Positions 51,571 through 61,308 of a stretch of DNA of 64,000 bases are shown in pieces. A program made the translations under genes and the position numbers. Under the pieces are notes generated by a model. The model saw only the letters and a program-made list of their open reading frames with translations. It was not told the DNA's origin and ran no database searches. Where the stretch lies: the NCBI GenBank assembly GCA_017849555.1, contig JAFIGU010000044.1, positions 1 to 64,000 of the forward strand, read 5' to 3'. Each line of letters opens with the position of its first letter. Position 1 is the first letter of the stretch. Source of the stretch: Sphingomonas sp. (lineage in GTDB: Bacteria > Pseudomonadota > Alphaproteobacteria > Sphingomonadales > Sphingomonadaceae).

Positions 51571-53120
51571 CCGCATCGCTTCCCGATTCGGCGGCGCCGT
51601 CACCGGCGCCGCAGGTCAGCGGCCGCGCGGCCAGCGGCGCTTCGCTGCTGATGGTCGTCAACCTCATGTCGCGCGGGATCGGCATCATCAGCACCGCTGC
51701 GCTCGCGCGGCTGCTGACGCCGAACGATTTCGGCATCGTCTCGCTGGCGATGATCGTGGTCGAGTTCGCACAGATGCTGACCGACTTTCAGCTCACCAAT
51801 GCGCTGGTCCGCTCGCCGCGGCGCGACGAGCATCTCTATGCCACCGCCTTCACGCTGGGGGTAATGCGCGGGGTGATCACCGCTGCGGGGATCGCGCTCG
51901 CCGCGCTGCCGGCGGGGGTGATGACCGGCAACGATCACGTCCGCAACGTGTTGCTGGTGCTCGCGCTCCAGCCGCTGATCGACGGCTGGCGCAGCCCGCG
52001 CATGGTCGATTACATCCGCGACATCGATTTCTCGCGCGAGGCGGTGGTCACGATCGTCGGGCGCATCGTCGCGGTGGCGATCATGGTGCTGCTCGCCGCG
52101 CTGACCCACAGCTATTGGGCGCTCGTCAGCGGCACGATCGTCGCCAGCCTGACGATGACGATCATGACGCATGTCATGCGGCCGTTCCGCCCGCGCTTCG
52201 AATTGCGCGATTATCGGCTATTCCTCGGCTTCGGCGGCTGGATGTCCGCCGCCGCGATGACCAACTATCTGAGCTTCAAGCTGGATTCTCTGATCGTCGC
52301 CGGGCGGTTCGGTGTCGCGCGGCTTGGCCAATATAATCTCGGCATCCAGATTTCGGGGATCCTCACCAGCCAGCTCGCCTGGGCGCTCCAGCGGGCGATC
52401 TTCTCCGCGCTGTCGACGATCAGCGACGATCTCCCGCGCCGGCTGCGCGCTTATGCCACCGCGCAGACCGCGATGGTCGGGGTGCTGCTGCCAATCGGGG
52501 TCGGCATGGTGCTGGTCGCGCATGAGGCGATCATGGTGATCGCCGGCCCGAAATGGACCGACGCGATCGTCGTGCTGCGCTTCGTCGGGCCGCCGATGGC
52601 GTTCGGCGGGCTGATCGAATCCGCGCAGGCGCTGCTGATGGTCGAGGGGATGACGCGCACGCTGTTCCTCCGCAACCTGCTGACCTTCGCTATGCGGCTG
52701 GCGCTGCTGTGGGGCGGGCTGATGCTGGGCGGCTTTACCGGAATGCTGATCGGGCTGACGATCGCGGGCTTCCTCTATGTCCTGCTGACGCTCCAGCTCG
52801 TTTCGCGGCATTTCCACGTTTCGCTGATCGCGCCGTTCGTCAACGCCTGGCGCAGCTTCGTCGCGGCGGCGGTGATGATCGTCGCCGTGCTGGCGCTGGA
52901 TATTGCGCTCGGCGCGCCGGGCCACAATTTTAGCCGTAACCTTCTCGGGCTGGCCGCCAAGTCGGTACTCGGCGGGGGCGCTTATGCCGGAACGCATCTG
53001 CTCTTGTGGCGTCTCTCGGGGCAACCCGCTGGCTTCGAGCGGTTCGTGCTCGATTTCGCGGGCCGGCTGGTGCGCACGGTCGGCGGGCGGCTGCGCATGC
53101 GCCGCGAGGCGACGGAATGA
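51567..53120 (+). CDS. Wzx-type oligosaccharide flippase
   Basis: A 517-residue inner-membrane protein of the polysaccharide transport / MATE-like flippase family with about 14 helices. It shows GASLLMVVNLMSRGIGIISTA, LARLLTPNDFGIVSLAM and GVARLGQYNLGIQISGILT. It moves the lipid-linked repeat unit to the outer face. ATG 51567 overlaps the acyltransferase stop. It precedes the polymerase-like gene by 130 bases, and together with the acyltransferase gene this forms the transport part of the EPS locus. Confidence 0.9.
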   Translation: MTASLPDSAAPSPAPQVSGRAASGASLLMVVNLMSRGIGIISTAALARLLTPNDFGIVSLAMIVVEFAQMLTDFQLTNALVRSPRRDEHLYATAFTLGVMRGVITAAGIALAALPAGVMTGNDHVRNVLLVLALQPLIDGWRSPRMVDYIRDIDFSREAVVTIVGRIVAVAIMVLLAALTHSYWALVSGTIVASLTMTIMTHVMRPFRPRFELRDYRLFLGFGGWMSAAAMTNYLSFKLDSLIVAGRFGVARLGQYNLGIQISGILTSQLAWALQRAIFSALSTISDDLPRRLRAYATAQTAMVGVLLPIGVGMVLVAHEAIMVIAGPKWTDAIVVLRFVGPPMAFGGLIESAQALLMVEGMTRTLFLRNLLTFAMRLALLWGGLMLGGFTGMLIGLTIAGFLYVLLTLQLVSRHFHVSLIAPFVNAWRSFVAAAVMIVAVLALDIALGAPGHNFSRNLLGLAAKSVLGGGAYAGTHLLLWRLSGQPAGFERFVLDFAGRLVRTVGGRLRMRREATE

Positions 53121-53250
53121 GCGCGATGCATCAAATCGGCGCCAGTCTTGTTAACCCTTTTCTTTTAACGACCGTCGCGTCATCGAAGGTGACGAAGGGC
53201 GCAGAAAAGGGGCGCGCCGCGCCACCCCGCCGGGATGTGAGTAAGCACGG

Positions 53251-54810
53251 GTGAAGATCAGAGGCAGGTTCTTCAGACGACGGCAACGAGCGATCGCGCG
53301 TCCGATCCTGGGGAGCTATACCTCGCCGGGCTTCTGGCAGCGTCATCGCATCAAATTGCTGCTGCTGGTTTCCGGCTATTCGTGGTTCGTCGGCATGTTC
53401 TTTGCCATCACGACCACCTATTTCCTCGTACCCCTGGTGGCACCGCTGGCGCTGCTGGCCGGGCTGGTGATCTGGCTGCTCCCCGATGTCGGGCGAGCGC
53501 CGACCAAATTGATGTCACAGCTGCTGTTCGCATTTGTCGCGGTGCTGCTGTGCTGGCCCAATTACATCGGGATCGATTTCCCGGGCCTGCCGTGGATCAC
53601 GTTGCTGCGGCTGGTTTCGCTCCCGCTCGGCGTGGTGCTGCTCGTCAGCCTGTCGATCTCGGCGCAATTCCGTCGCGAATTGTCCGAGACGCTCGCCGCG
53701 GTGCCGGTGGTGCCGTGGCTGCTCGGCGCATTCGGCGCGCTCGCCTTCCTCACCGTCTTCTGGTCGACCGACGTCGGCTATTCGGCGAACAAGTTCAGCG
53801 TGGCGATGTTCAGCTGGTTCGCGCCGTTCTTTGCCGCGGTCTATGCCTTCCGCCAGCCGGGGCGGCTCGTTTGGCTCGGCCGGCTGCTCTGGGGGATCAC
53901 GCTCCTGGTCTGCGCGCTCGCGGTGGTCGAGGCGCATATGCAGAAGGTGCTGTGGTCCGGCCATCTCCCGCCGCTGCTTTCGATCCAGGACGACACGGTG
54001 ACGCGCATCCTGTCGGGCGCGATACGGAGCGCGACCGGCAAATACCGCACCGTCGCGACCTTCTCCACGCCGCTGGGCCTTGCCGAATATCTCGGGCTGG
54101 CCGCGCCGTTCGTGCTGCATTTCGCGCTCGTCGCGAAACGACCGATCACCCGCGTGATCGCGGCCGCCACCTTCCCGCTGATGTTCTACGTCGTCGCCCA
54201 GACCGATTCGCGGATGGGGATGATCAACATGTTCGTGGCGGCCCTGCTCTATCTGTTCTTCTGGAGCCTGCGCCACCGCCAGACCAACCCCGAAAGCCCG
54301 ATCGGCACCGCGCTGCTGGTGGGTTATCCCGTGATGGCATTCGGCTTTTTGCTGTCGACCTTCTTCGTCGGCAAGATCCGCCACCTCGTGTGGGGCGACG
54401 GCTCGCAGCAATCCAGCAACGACATGCGGATGGAGCAGCTCAACGTCGGCATCCCCAAGATTCTCAATCGACCGTGGGGCTGGGGGATGGGCCGTGCGCC
54501 CGAGACGCTGGCGCTCGATTCGATCGACAATTTCTACCTGACGGTCGGGCTGGAATACGGCCTCGTCGGGCTGGTGCTGTTCTTCGGGATGATCGCGGCG
54601 GCGATCTGGGCCGGCGTGCGTCGCGCGATCCGCTTCCCCGAAGGGGAATTGGGGATGATGGTGCCGCTGATCATCTCGCTGATCAACTTCCTGATCGTGA
54701 AGACGACGCTGAGCCAGCAGGATTCGCACGGGCTGGTGTTCGTGATGCTCGGGGCGCTGGTGGCGGCGTGCTGGCGCTACGATCAGCAGAATAAACCGGC
54801 CGCCGACTGA
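53251..54810 (+). CDS. O-antigen ligase/polymerase-like protein (Wzy type)
   Basis: A 519-residue inner-membrane protein with about 12 helices. A large periplasmic loop lies near residues 365-430, with GSQQSSNDMRMEQLNVGI and NRPWGWGMG, typical of the Wzy_C / O-antigen ligase family (the N-D-M-R and R-x-x-G-x-G motifs). It probably polymerises the repeat units that the flippase delivers. The start is GTG 53251, with a poor ribosome site. It is the last gene of the EPS locus. Confidence 0.85.
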   Translation: MKIRGRFFRRRQRAIARPILGSYTSPGFWQRHRIKLLLLVSGYSWFVGMFFAITTTYFLVPLVAPLALLAGLVIWLLPDVGRAPTKLMSQLLFAFVAVLLCWPNYIGIDFPGLPWITLLRLVSLPLGVVLLVSLSISAQFRRELSETLAAVPVVPWLLGAFGALAFLTVFWSTDVGYSANKFSVAMFSWFAPFFAAVYAFRQPGRLVWLGRLLWGITLLVCALAVVEAHMQKVLWSGHLPPLLSIQDDTVTRILSGAIRSATGKYRTVATFSTPLGLAEYLGLAAPFVLHFALVAKRPITRVIAAATFPLMFYVVAQTDSRMGMINMFVAALLYLFFWSLRHRQTNPESPIGTALLVGYPVMAFGFLLSTFFVGKIRHLVWGDGSQQSSNDMRMEQLNVGIPKILNRPWGWGMGRAPETLALDSIDNFYLTVGLEYGLVGLVLFFGMIAAAIWAGVRRAIRFPEGELGMMVPLIISLINFLIVKTTLSQQDSHGLVFVMLGALVAACWRYDQQNKPAAD

Positions 54811-54915
54811 GGCGTTGAGCCGAATGCGCGGGATACGTCCCGCCTCCGCCGGCCACGCATGACGGAGAGATCGAGCGCCGCGCTCCGCGCGGTCGGCTCG
54901 CCACGTATTTTTTTG

Positions 54916-55176
54916 TTAAATCAGCGCGTAAATCACGCCGCCGATCACCGCCCAGAGCGCGATCGAGGCGCCGACGATCGTCGCGACGCGCAAGGTCAGC
55001 GAGAGCTTCTCGTTCGCCGGGCGGCGCGCCCCTTCGGTGCCGAACGCCTCGAGCAGGCGCCCGTGCAGCTCGCGCACGGGCGAATCGCCGCCGTCGCCCG
55101 CGATCCAACGCGGTTCGGGCAGCGAAACCTGGCGCGGCTCTCGCGCATAGTCCTGGCGTCGTGCGGGCTGAGGCAT
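54916..55176 (-). CDS. small single-span membrane protein
   Basis: An 86-residue protein of unknown function. A charged Arg/Gln/Pro-rich N-terminal half (residues 1-55, with PVRELHGRLLEAFG) is followed by one C-terminal membrane helix (about 62-84), so it is tail-anchored. ATG 55176 has GGGAG 7 bases upstream. The GC3 pattern is high. It stands alone between the polymerase and the cysteine genes, converging on the EPS locus. Confidence 0.65.
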   Translation of the reverse strand: MPQPARRQDYAREPRQVSLPEPRWIAGDGGDSPVRELHGRLLEAFGTEGARRPANEKLSLTLRVATIVGASIALWAVIGGVIYALI

Positions 55177-55262
55177 GGAATTCTCCCTGCCTCCAATATG
55201 CCACGCTTCGTCTTAACGACTTGTAAAGGTCGGCACCCCGCGCCGTAAAATTTTCGCAAGCC

Positions 55263-57176
55263 TCATGGGATGAGCCGTTCGATGATCAGGTCGGCCGCCG
55301 CCTCCGGGGTCATGCCGGTGGTGTCGATCCGCATATCCGGATCGAGCGGCGGTTCATAAGGCGAATCGATCCCGGTGAAATTCTTGAGCTGCCCGCTGCG
55401 CGCCTTGGCATAGAGCCCCTTCACGTCGCGCGCCTCGGCATCGGCGAGCGGGGTGTCGATGAAGATCTCGAGGAATTCGCCCGGTGCCATCATGTCGCGC
55501 ACCATCTGCCGCTCGGCGCGGAATGGCGAGATGAACGCGGTGATCACGATCAGCCCCGCATCGGTCATCAATTTCGCCACCTCGCCGATGCGGCGGATGT
55601 TCTCGACGCGATCGGCGTCGGTGAAGCCGAGATCCTTGTTGAGCCCGTGGCGGACATTGTCGCCGTCGAGCAGGAAGGTGTGGCGGTTCATCCGCACCAG
55701 TTTCTTCTCGACCAGATTGGCGATCGTCGATTTGCCCGCGCCCGACAGCCCGGTGAACCACAACACCATCGGCTGCTGGTTCTTGAGCCCCGAGCGCCGC
55801 TCGCGCGTCACGTCGAGCGCCTGCCAATGGACGTTCTGCGCGCGCCGCAGCGAGAAATGCAGCATCCCTGCGGCGACCGTCGCGTTGGTCAATTTGTCGA
55901 TCAGGATGAACCCGCCGAGCCCGCGATTGGCCGCATAGGGCTCGAATACGATCGGGCGGTCGGTGGAGAGATTGGCGACGCCGATCGCGTTGAGATCCAG
56001 CGTCTTCGCCGCCAGATGCTCCATCGTATTGACGTTCACCTGATATTTCGGGTGCTGGATGCTGGCGGTGACGGTCTGCGTGCCGAGCTTGAGCCAATAG
56101 GGCCGGCCGGGGAGCATTTCCTCGTCCGCCATCCACACGATCGTCGCCTCGAACTGGTCGGCAACCTCGGGCGGGCTATCGGCGGCGGCGATCACGTCGC
56201 CGCGCGAGCAATCGATCTCGTCGGCGAAGGTCAGCGTCACCGACTGGCCGGCGACCGCCCGATCGAGATCGCCGTCGAGCGTCACGACCCGCGCAACCTC
56301 GGTCGCCTTGCCCGAGGGGAGCACGCGGACGCGATCGCCGGGGCTGACCGTCCCGCTCGCCACCAGCCCCGAAAAGCCGCGGAAATCGAGGTTGGGGCGG
56401 TTGACCCATTGCACCGGCAGCCGGAATGGCTTGGCCTGATCCCGCTCGGCATCGAGCTCGACCGTCTCGAGATGCGCGACGAGCGACGGCCCGTGATACC
56501 AGGGCGTGTTGGCGCTGCGGGCGGTGATATTGTCGCCCTTGAAGCCGGAGATCGGCATGGCGACGAAATCGCCGATCCCGATCTCGCTGGCGAAGGCGCG
56601 GTAATCGGCGACGATCGCGTCGAAGGTCGCCTGATCGTAACCGACCAGATCCATCTTGTTCACCGCCAGCACGATATGGCGGATGCCGATGAGGTGCGCG
56701 AGATAGCTGTGCCGCCGCGTCTGGGTCAGGACGCCCTTGCGCGCGTCGATCAGGATCACCGCGAGATCGGCGGTCGAGGCGCCGGTCACCATGTTGCGGG
56801 TATATTGTTCGTGGCCGGGGGTATCGGCGACGATGAACTTGCGCTTCTCGGTTGCGAAGAAGCGATAGGCGACGTCGATCGTGATGCCCTGTTCGCGCTC
56901 GGCGGCGAGCCCGTCGACCAGCAAGGCGAAGTCGATCTCCTGCCCCTGCGTACCCACCCGCTTCGAATCCGATTCGAGCGCGGCGAGCTGATCCTCGAAG
57001 ATCATCTTCGAATCGTAGAGCAGCCGCCCGATCAGCGTCGACTTGCCGTCGTCGACGCTGCCGCAGGTGATGAAGCGCAAGAGCGACTTGTGCTGATGCC
57101 GATCGAGATAGGCGTGGATGTCCTCGGCGATCAGCTTATCGACCTGATAGGCGCTGTCCTGAATCGGCGCGGTCAT
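55263..57176 (-). CDS. cysNC: bifunctional sulfate adenylyltransferase subunit 1 / APS kinase CysNC
   Basis: A 637-residue fusion. Residues 1-440 are CysN, a GTPase with GSVDDGKS (P-loop), DTPGHEQY and NKMD; it drives ATP sulfurylase. Residues about 445-637 are CysC, with [11 protein letters not shown] and [14 protein letters not shown]; it phosphorylates APS to PAPS. ATG 57176 overlaps the cysD stop as ATGA. Such fusions are common in alphaproteobacteria. The enzyme feeds sulfate assimilation and supplies PAPS for sulfation. It is the second gene of a cysD-cysNC operon. Confidence 0.96.
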   Translation of the reverse strand: MTAPIQDSAYQVDKLIAEDIHAYLDRHQHKSLLRFITCGSVDDGKSTLIGRLLYDSKMIFEDQLAALESDSKRVGTQGQEIDFALLVDGLAAEREQGITIDVAYRFFATEKRKFIVADTPGHEQYTRNMVTGASTADLAVILIDARKGVLTQTRRHSYLAHLIGIRHIVLAVNKMDLVGYDQATFDAIVADYRAFASEIGIGDFVAMPISGFKGDNITARSANTPWYHGPSLVAHLETVELDAERDQAKPFRLPVQWVNRPNLDFRGFSGLVASGTVSPGDRVRVLPSGKATEVARVVTLDGDLDRAVAGQSVTLTFADEIDCSRGDVIAAADSPPEVADQFEATIVWMADEEMLPGRPYWLKLGTQTVTASIQHPKYQVNVNTMEHLAAKTLDLNAIGVANLSTDRPIVFEPYAANRGLGGFILIDKLTNATVAAGMLHFSLRRAQNVHWQALDVTRERRSGLKNQQPMVLWFTGLSGAGKSTIANLVEKKLVRMNRHTFLLDGDNVRHGLNKDLGFTDADRVENIRRIGEVAKLMTDAGLIVITAFISPFRAERQMVRDMMAPGEFLEIFIDTPLADAEARDVKGLYAKARSGQLKNFTGIDSPYEPPLDPDMRIDTTGMTPEAAADLIIERLIP

Positions 57177-58090
57177 CAGAAATACCCCTCCTGCTTCTTC
57201 TTCTCCATGCTGGCGTCGCCGGCATCCTTGTCGATCGCGCGGCCCTGGCGCTCGCTGGTGGTGGTGAGCAGCATTTCCTGGATCACCTCCTCGAGCGTCG
57301 TCGCCTCGCTCTCCACCGCGCCGGTCAGCGGGTAGCAACCGAGCGTGCGGAAGCGGATCGAGCGCTCGACCGGGGTCTCGCCGGGCTTCAACGGGAAGCG
57401 ATCGTCATCGACCATCAGGATCAAGCCGTCGCGCTCCACCGTCGGGCGCGGCGCGGCGAAATAGAGCGGGACGATCGGAATGTCGTTGAGCTGGATATAT
57501 TGCCAGATGTCGAGCTCGGTCCAATTGGAGATCGGGAAGACGCGGATGCTCTCGCCCTTCGATTTGCGGGCATTGTAGAGGTTCCACAATTCGGGGCGCT
57601 GGTTCTTCGGGTCCCAGCGGTGGTTGGCCGAGCGGAAGCTGAACACGCGCTCCTTGGCGCGGCTCTTCTCCTCGTCGCGCCGCGCGCCGCCGAACGCCGC
57701 GTCGAAGCCAAATTTGTCGAGCGCCTGCTTGAGCCCCTCGGTCTTCCACATATCGGTGTGAAGCGGGCCGTGATCGAACGGGTTGATCCCCCGCGCCTCG
57801 GCCTCGGGGTTGTGATAGACGAGCAACTCCATCCCGCTCTCGCGCGCCATCCGGTCGCGCAGCTCGTACATCGCCTTGAACTTCCATGTCGTGTCGACAT
57901 GGAGCAGCGGGAAGGGCGGCGGCGAGGGATAAAAGGCCTTGCGCGCGAGATGCAGCATCACCGCGCTGTCCTTGCCGACCGAATAGAGCATCACCGGCTT
58001 TTCGCATTCCGACACCACCTCGCGCAGGATGTGGATCGACTCTGCCTCCAGCCGCTGGAGGTGGGTGAGGGTTTGCTTATCGGTCGTCAT
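57176..58090 (-). CDS. cysD: sulfate adenylyltransferase subunit 2 CysD
   Basis: A 304-residue PP-loop enzyme making APS from ATP and sulfate. The PP-loop is [10 protein letters not shown] (about residues 37-46), followed by [12 protein letters not shown] and the basic signature [20 protein letters not shown]. The length is normal. The ATG at 58090 lies 54 bases from the start of a divergent LuxR-type gene. It is the first gene of the cysD-cysNC operon. Confidence 0.96.
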   Translation of the reverse strand: MTTDKQTLTHLQRLEAESIHILREVVSECEKPVMLYSVGKDSAVMLHLARKAFYPSPPPFPLLHVDTTWKFKAMYELRDRMARESGMELLVYHNPEAEARGINPFDHGPLHTDMWKTEGLKQALDKFGFDAAFGGARRDEEKSRAKERVFSFRSANHRWDPKNQRPELWNLYNARKSKGESIRVFPISNWTELDIWQYIQLNDIPIVPLYFAAPRPTVERDGLILMVDDDRFPLKPGETPVERSIRFRTLGCYPLTGAVESEATTLEEVIQEMLLTTTSERQGRAIDKDAGDASMEKKKQEGYF

Positions 58091-58126
58091 GGGTGACGAT
58101 CTGACCGATTCGCCTTTTCGCCAAAC

Positions 58127-58140
58127 CTCCCATATGGGAG
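58127..58140. promoter_or_regulatory. perfect 14-bp palindrome at the LuxR-type gene start
   Basis: CTCCCATATGGGAG is fully self-complementary. It ends 4 bases before the ATG of the regulator and includes its ribosome site (GGGAG). It also lies 36 bases upstream of cysD, so it could be an operator controlling both genes or the regulator's own translation. Confidence 0.5.
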
Positions 58141-58144
58141 CAAA

Positions 58145-59113
58145 ATGGCATTAAGCCGGATCGACGAGACCGAATTGCTCCTGCCGCTCTATGCGGGCGT
58201 ACGCGACGAGCCGCATTGGGATATTTTTCTCGCCCGGTTGCGCCAGCGTGCGCGCGCCGATGCGGTGCATCTCGCGATCAGCCCGTTCGCGGCGACCTTG
58301 CCGCCGCCCTTGCCCCCGATCGCCCCCGATCGGCTGCGGCCGGACCGCGTCTATGCCGCCGCCGAGCTCGAGGAGGCGCCGCCCGGCGACCTGCGCATCA
58401 TGCGCGTCGCGGAGCCGGGCGGGGCGAGCGCGGTGCTCGCGGTGTCGAGCGAGACGCGCGAATTCGCCGCGGCGGACAGCGCCTTGCTCTCCGCGATCGC
58501 GCCGCATCTCGCGGTCGCGCTCGCCGGGCTGGCGCAGGCCGAGCGCCAGCGGCTGCGGCTCGCGATCGCCGAGGATGCGCTGGCGCGCGGCGGCACCGGC
58601 TGGAGCGCGTGCGACAGCGAGGCGCGGGTGATCGATTGTGACCCGGTCGCCGCGCGCGCGATCGCGGCAGTGCCCGGCCAGCGGCTGCGCATCGGCGACG
58701 CCGAAGCCGAGCGCGCCCTGGCGGCGCGCGCCGCGACCCCCGATGCGCCGCCGCGCGCGATCCTGCTTTCCGCCGCGCCCCGGCTCGAAGCGCTGCTGAT
58801 CGCCCCGCCGGTCGCGCCGCCGAGCGGGGCGACGCAGGTGCCGACGATGATCGCATTGCTCCGCACCCCGCCCGCCGCGGGGGGCGCGGCGCGCGTTGCG
58901 GCGGTCGCCGCGCTCCACGGCCTGTCGCACAGCGAGGCGCGGCTCGCGCTCGCCTTGTGCGAAGGCACGAGCATCGCCGAGGCCGCCGCGGAGATCGGGC
59001 TGACGATCGAGACCGCGCGCAATTATTCGAAACGCCTCTACGCCAAGACCGGCGCGCGCGGGCAAGCCGATCTCGTCCGGCTGCTGCTCAACGGCGGCGG
59101 CGCGCTGGCGTGA
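58145..59113 (+). CDS. LuxR-type helix-turn-helix regulator
   Basis: A 322-residue transcription factor. The C-terminal 60 residues form a LuxR/GerE helix-turn-helix: [20 protein letters not shown], then [20 protein letters not shown]. The N-terminal part (about residues 1-250) is Ala-rich, with a PAS/GAF-like pattern of strands ([20 protein letters not shown]), but has no clear known sensor. A gene sharing the promoter region with cysD suggests a link to sulfur metabolism, though that is only positional. ATG 58145 has the GGGAG of the palindrome as ribosome site. Confidence 0.85.
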   Translation: MALSRIDETELLLPLYAGVRDEPHWDIFLARLRQRARADAVHLAISPFAATLPPPLPPIAPDRLRPDRVYAAAELEEAPPGDLRIMRVAEPGGASAVLAVSSETREFAAADSALLSAIAPHLAVALAGLAQAERQRLRLAIAEDALARGGTGWSACDSEARVIDCDPVAARAIAAVPGQRLRIGDAEAERALAARAATPDAPPRAILLSAAPRLEALLIAPPVAPPSGATQVPTMIALLRTPPAAGGAARVAAVAALHGLSHSEARLALALCEGTSIAEAAAEIGLTIETARNYSKRLYAKTGARGQADLVRLLLNGGGALA

Positions 59114-59130
59114 GTGGAGACGCCCTCGCT

Positions 59131-59166
59131 GTATCCCCGCCTTGGGTCCCGCCTTCGCGGGAGCAC
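59131..59166. repeat. REP-C type short palindrome
   Basis: TATCCCCGCCTTGGGTCCCGCCTTCGCGGGAGCAC carries a GTCCCGCC...GCGGGA palindrome like those near 9166 and 14818. Confidence 0.45.
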
Positions 59167-59244
59167 ATCGACGGCCGATACTCCGGTTCGGACGGAACCC
59201 CACGCCCCCTCGCGGGTTTAGCCTCGATAGCAGACCTCCCTGAC

Positions 59245-59285
59245 AGGCGGCCCGCCGGACCTCGTTCGGCAGCCGCCTTTTTTTT
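59245..59285 (+). terminator. rho-independent terminator
   Basis: The stem AGGCGGC / GCCGCCT with a 20-base loop is followed by eight T. It ends the LuxR-type gene's transcript. The rest of the 326-base gap between that gene and the EF-hand gene shows no gene. Confidence 0.7.
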
Positions 59286-59439
59286 CGCACCTCGGGCGGG
59301 TTGCCAGCGCGGCGCGCGCGCCATAGGGCGAAGGGATGCGGACGAAGCGTGGCGCAGTTCGGCTCAGCGGCGGTTCAGGCGCAGCCGTGTCGATGGACAT
59401 CGTGACCGGCCCCACCCGCCCTTGTCAGGAAAATCCCGC

Positions 59440-59928
59440 ATGATTGCCGCGCTGTTGCTGCTCCAGGCGGCCGCCGCCACGCCGGCCGCGCCGCCCGCCG
59501 TACCGCCCGGCCCCGGCCAGCCCCCGGCGACGATGATGGTCGAGCCCGCCGCGATGATGATCGCCGCCTGCGATCTCGACCATGACGGGCGCACCACTGC
59601 TGCGGAGCTCCATAGCTGCGTCGAGCGCAGCTTCGCCGCGATCGATACCGATCGCAAAGGCTCGCTCGGCTATATCGGTTTCGCCGACTGGGCCGAACGC
59701 TGGCTCGGCGATCGCAATGCGCTGCCGAGCCCGTTCGAGGTCGACACCGATGCCGACAATCGCATCACGCTGACCGAATTGCAGGTGAAGATGGCCGAGA
59801 TCTTCCGCCGGCTCGATCGCGATCATGACGGCGTGGTGACCCGCGCCGAATGCCTGACGATCCGCGCCGTCGTCCCCAGCAACCGCGCGCCGCAGGGCAA
59901 GCGCAAGGGCGGCCCCGCGCCGCATTGA
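59440..59928 (+). CDS. exported EF-hand protein
   Basis: A 162-residue protein with four EF-hand-like loops after a short signal peptide ([19 protein letters not shown]). The loops begin [36 protein letters not shown] and [12 protein letters not shown], about residues 45, 70, 104 and 127. The second loop is degenerate. Such proteins bind calcium in the periplasm and are common in sphingomonads. ATG 59440 has AGGA 9 bases upstream. The C-terminus is basic. It precedes tgt by only 23 bases on the same strand, so the two may be cotranscribed. Confidence 0.85.
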   Translation: MIAALLLLQAAAATPAAPPAVPPGPGQPPATMMVEPAAMMIAACDLDHDGRTTAAELHSCVERSFAAIDTDRKGSLGYIGFADWAERWLGDRNALPSPFEVDTDADNRITLTELQVKMAEIFRRLDRDHDGVVTRAECLTIRAVVPSNRAPQGKRKGGPAPH

Positions 59929-59951
59929 TCGACCGGACCTATTCCCACGCA

Positions 59952-61091
59952 ATGACCACCGACCGTTTCACCTTCTCGATCGCCGCCAGCTGTGGCGCGG
60001 CGCGCACCGGCACGATCGCGATGCGGCGCGGCACGATCCGCACCCCCGCGTTCATGCCGGTCGGCACCGCCGCCACCGTCAAGGCGATGAAGCCCGCCGA
60101 TGTCGCCGCCTCGGGGGCGGACATCATCCTCGGCAACACCTATCATCTGATGCTCCGCCCCGGCGCCGAGCGGGTCGCACGATTGGGCGGGCTCCACGGC
60201 TTCATGGGGTGGGACAAGCCGATCCTCACCGATTCGGGCGGCTATCAGGTGATGAGCCTCGCCGATCTCACCAAGCGCAGCGAGGAAGGGGTGTCGTTCA
60301 AGAGCCATCTCGACGGCTCGCGGCACTTGCTCTCCCCCGAACGCTCGATCGAGATCCAGCGGCTGCTCGGCTCGAACATCGTCATGGCGTTCGACGAACT
60401 CGTCCCGACCACCTCGACCCGCGAGGTGCAGGCGGCGGCGATGGAGCGATCGATGCGCTGGGCGAAGCGCAGCCGCGCCGCATTCGATGCGGGCGGCGAG
60501 CATGCCGCGGCGAATGCGATCTTCGGCATCCAGCAGGGTGCGCTCGACGAAGGGCTGCGCAAGGCCTCCGCCGACGCGCTGACCGATATCGGCTTCCACG
60601 GCTATGCGATCGGCGGGCTCGCGGTCGGCGAGGGCCAGGAGGCGATGTTCGGCTGCCTCGATTTCGCGCCGGGGCAATTGCCGGCGGACAAGCCGCGCTA
60701 TCTGATGGGGGTCGGCAAGCCCGACGATATCGTCGGCGCGGTCGAGCGCGGGGTCGATATGTTCGATTGCGTGCTGCCGACCCGCTCGGGGCGCACCGGC
60801 CAGGCCTTTACCCGCAACGGCCCGATCAACATCCGCAACGCGCGCTTCGCCGAGGATCAGGCGCCGCTCGACGCCGCCTGCCCGTGCCCGGTGTGCAATC
60901 AGTGGAGCCGCGCCTATCTCCACCATCTCGTCCGCGCGGGCGAGATTCTCGGCGCGATGCTGATGACCGAGCACAACATCTGGTTCTACGAAACGTTGAT
61001 GGCGGATCTGCGCGCGTCGATCGCCGGGGGCAATCTGCCCGCGTTCGCCAATGCGTTTCGCGCCGCCTATTACGGAAACCAAGGAGAGTAA
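59952..61091 (+). CDS. tgt: queuine tRNA-ribosyltransferase Tgt
   Basis: A 379-residue enzyme that exchanges guanine 34 for preQ1 in tRNAs with GUN anticodons. It shows [13 protein letters not shown] (catalytic Asp region), [38 protein letters not shown] and the zinc site CPCPVCN with a downstream His. The length matches the family. ATG 59952 starts at [12 protein letters not shown]. It is followed by a small membrane-protein gene coupled by an AAGGAG within its end. Confidence 0.96.
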   Translation: MTTDRFTFSIAASCGAARTGTIAMRRGTIRTPAFMPVGTAATVKAMKPADVAASGADIILGNTYHLMLRPGAERVARLGGLHGFMGWDKPILTDSGGYQVMSLADLTKRSEEGVSFKSHLDGSRHLLSPERSIEIQRLLGSNIVMAFDELVPTTSTREVQAAAMERSMRWAKRSRAAFDAGGEHAAANAIFGIQQGALDEGLRKASADALTDIGFHGYAIGGLAVGEGQEAMFGCLDFAPGQLPADKPRYLMGVGKPDDIVGAVERGVDMFDCVLPTRSGRTGQAFTRNGPINIRNARFAEDQAPLDAACPCPVCNQWSRAYLHHLVRAGEILGAMLMTEHNIWFYETLMADLRASIAGGNLPAFANAFRAAYYGNQGE

Positions 61092-61093
61092 GC

Positions 61094-61282
61094 GTGACCG
61101 ACGAACCCAACGAAATCCTCGCCGCCGCCGCCGAAGCCAAGGCGCATGAGGAAGGCGCCAGCCATGCGAAGCGCGAGGCGCGCAAGCGCAACTGGAACAT
61201 CGGCAAGATCGGTCTCGGTGTCGGCATCGGCTCCGCCGCGGTCGCCGCCGCGGTGCTATTCGCCAATCGCGACAAGAAGTGA
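61094..61282 (+). CDS. small single-span membrane protein in tgt operon
   Basis: A 62-residue protein, too short for most annotation. GTG 61094 has AAGGAG 7 bases upstream, and the tgt stop is only 2 bases before. A charged, Ala-rich N-terminal half (residues 1-34) is followed by one membrane helix (about 38-56, GLGVGIGSAAVAAAVLF) and the end NRDKK. It is probably tail-anchored. The function is unknown. It is 26 bases before the M16 gene, in the same direction. Confidence 0.7.
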   Translation: MTDEPNEILAAAAEAKAHEEGASHAKREARKRNWNIGKIGLGVGIGSAAVAAAVLFANRDKK

Positions 61283-61308
61283 TCCCGCCGCTTTCCTGAA
61301 AGGACCTT

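Noticed and set aside
32330..54810. A sphingan (gellan/welan) gene cluster
   Set aside because: The priming transferase and the GelK-like gene recall it, but the rhamnose (rml) genes and the usual gel/sps order are absent. The exosortase-linked EPS operon fits better.
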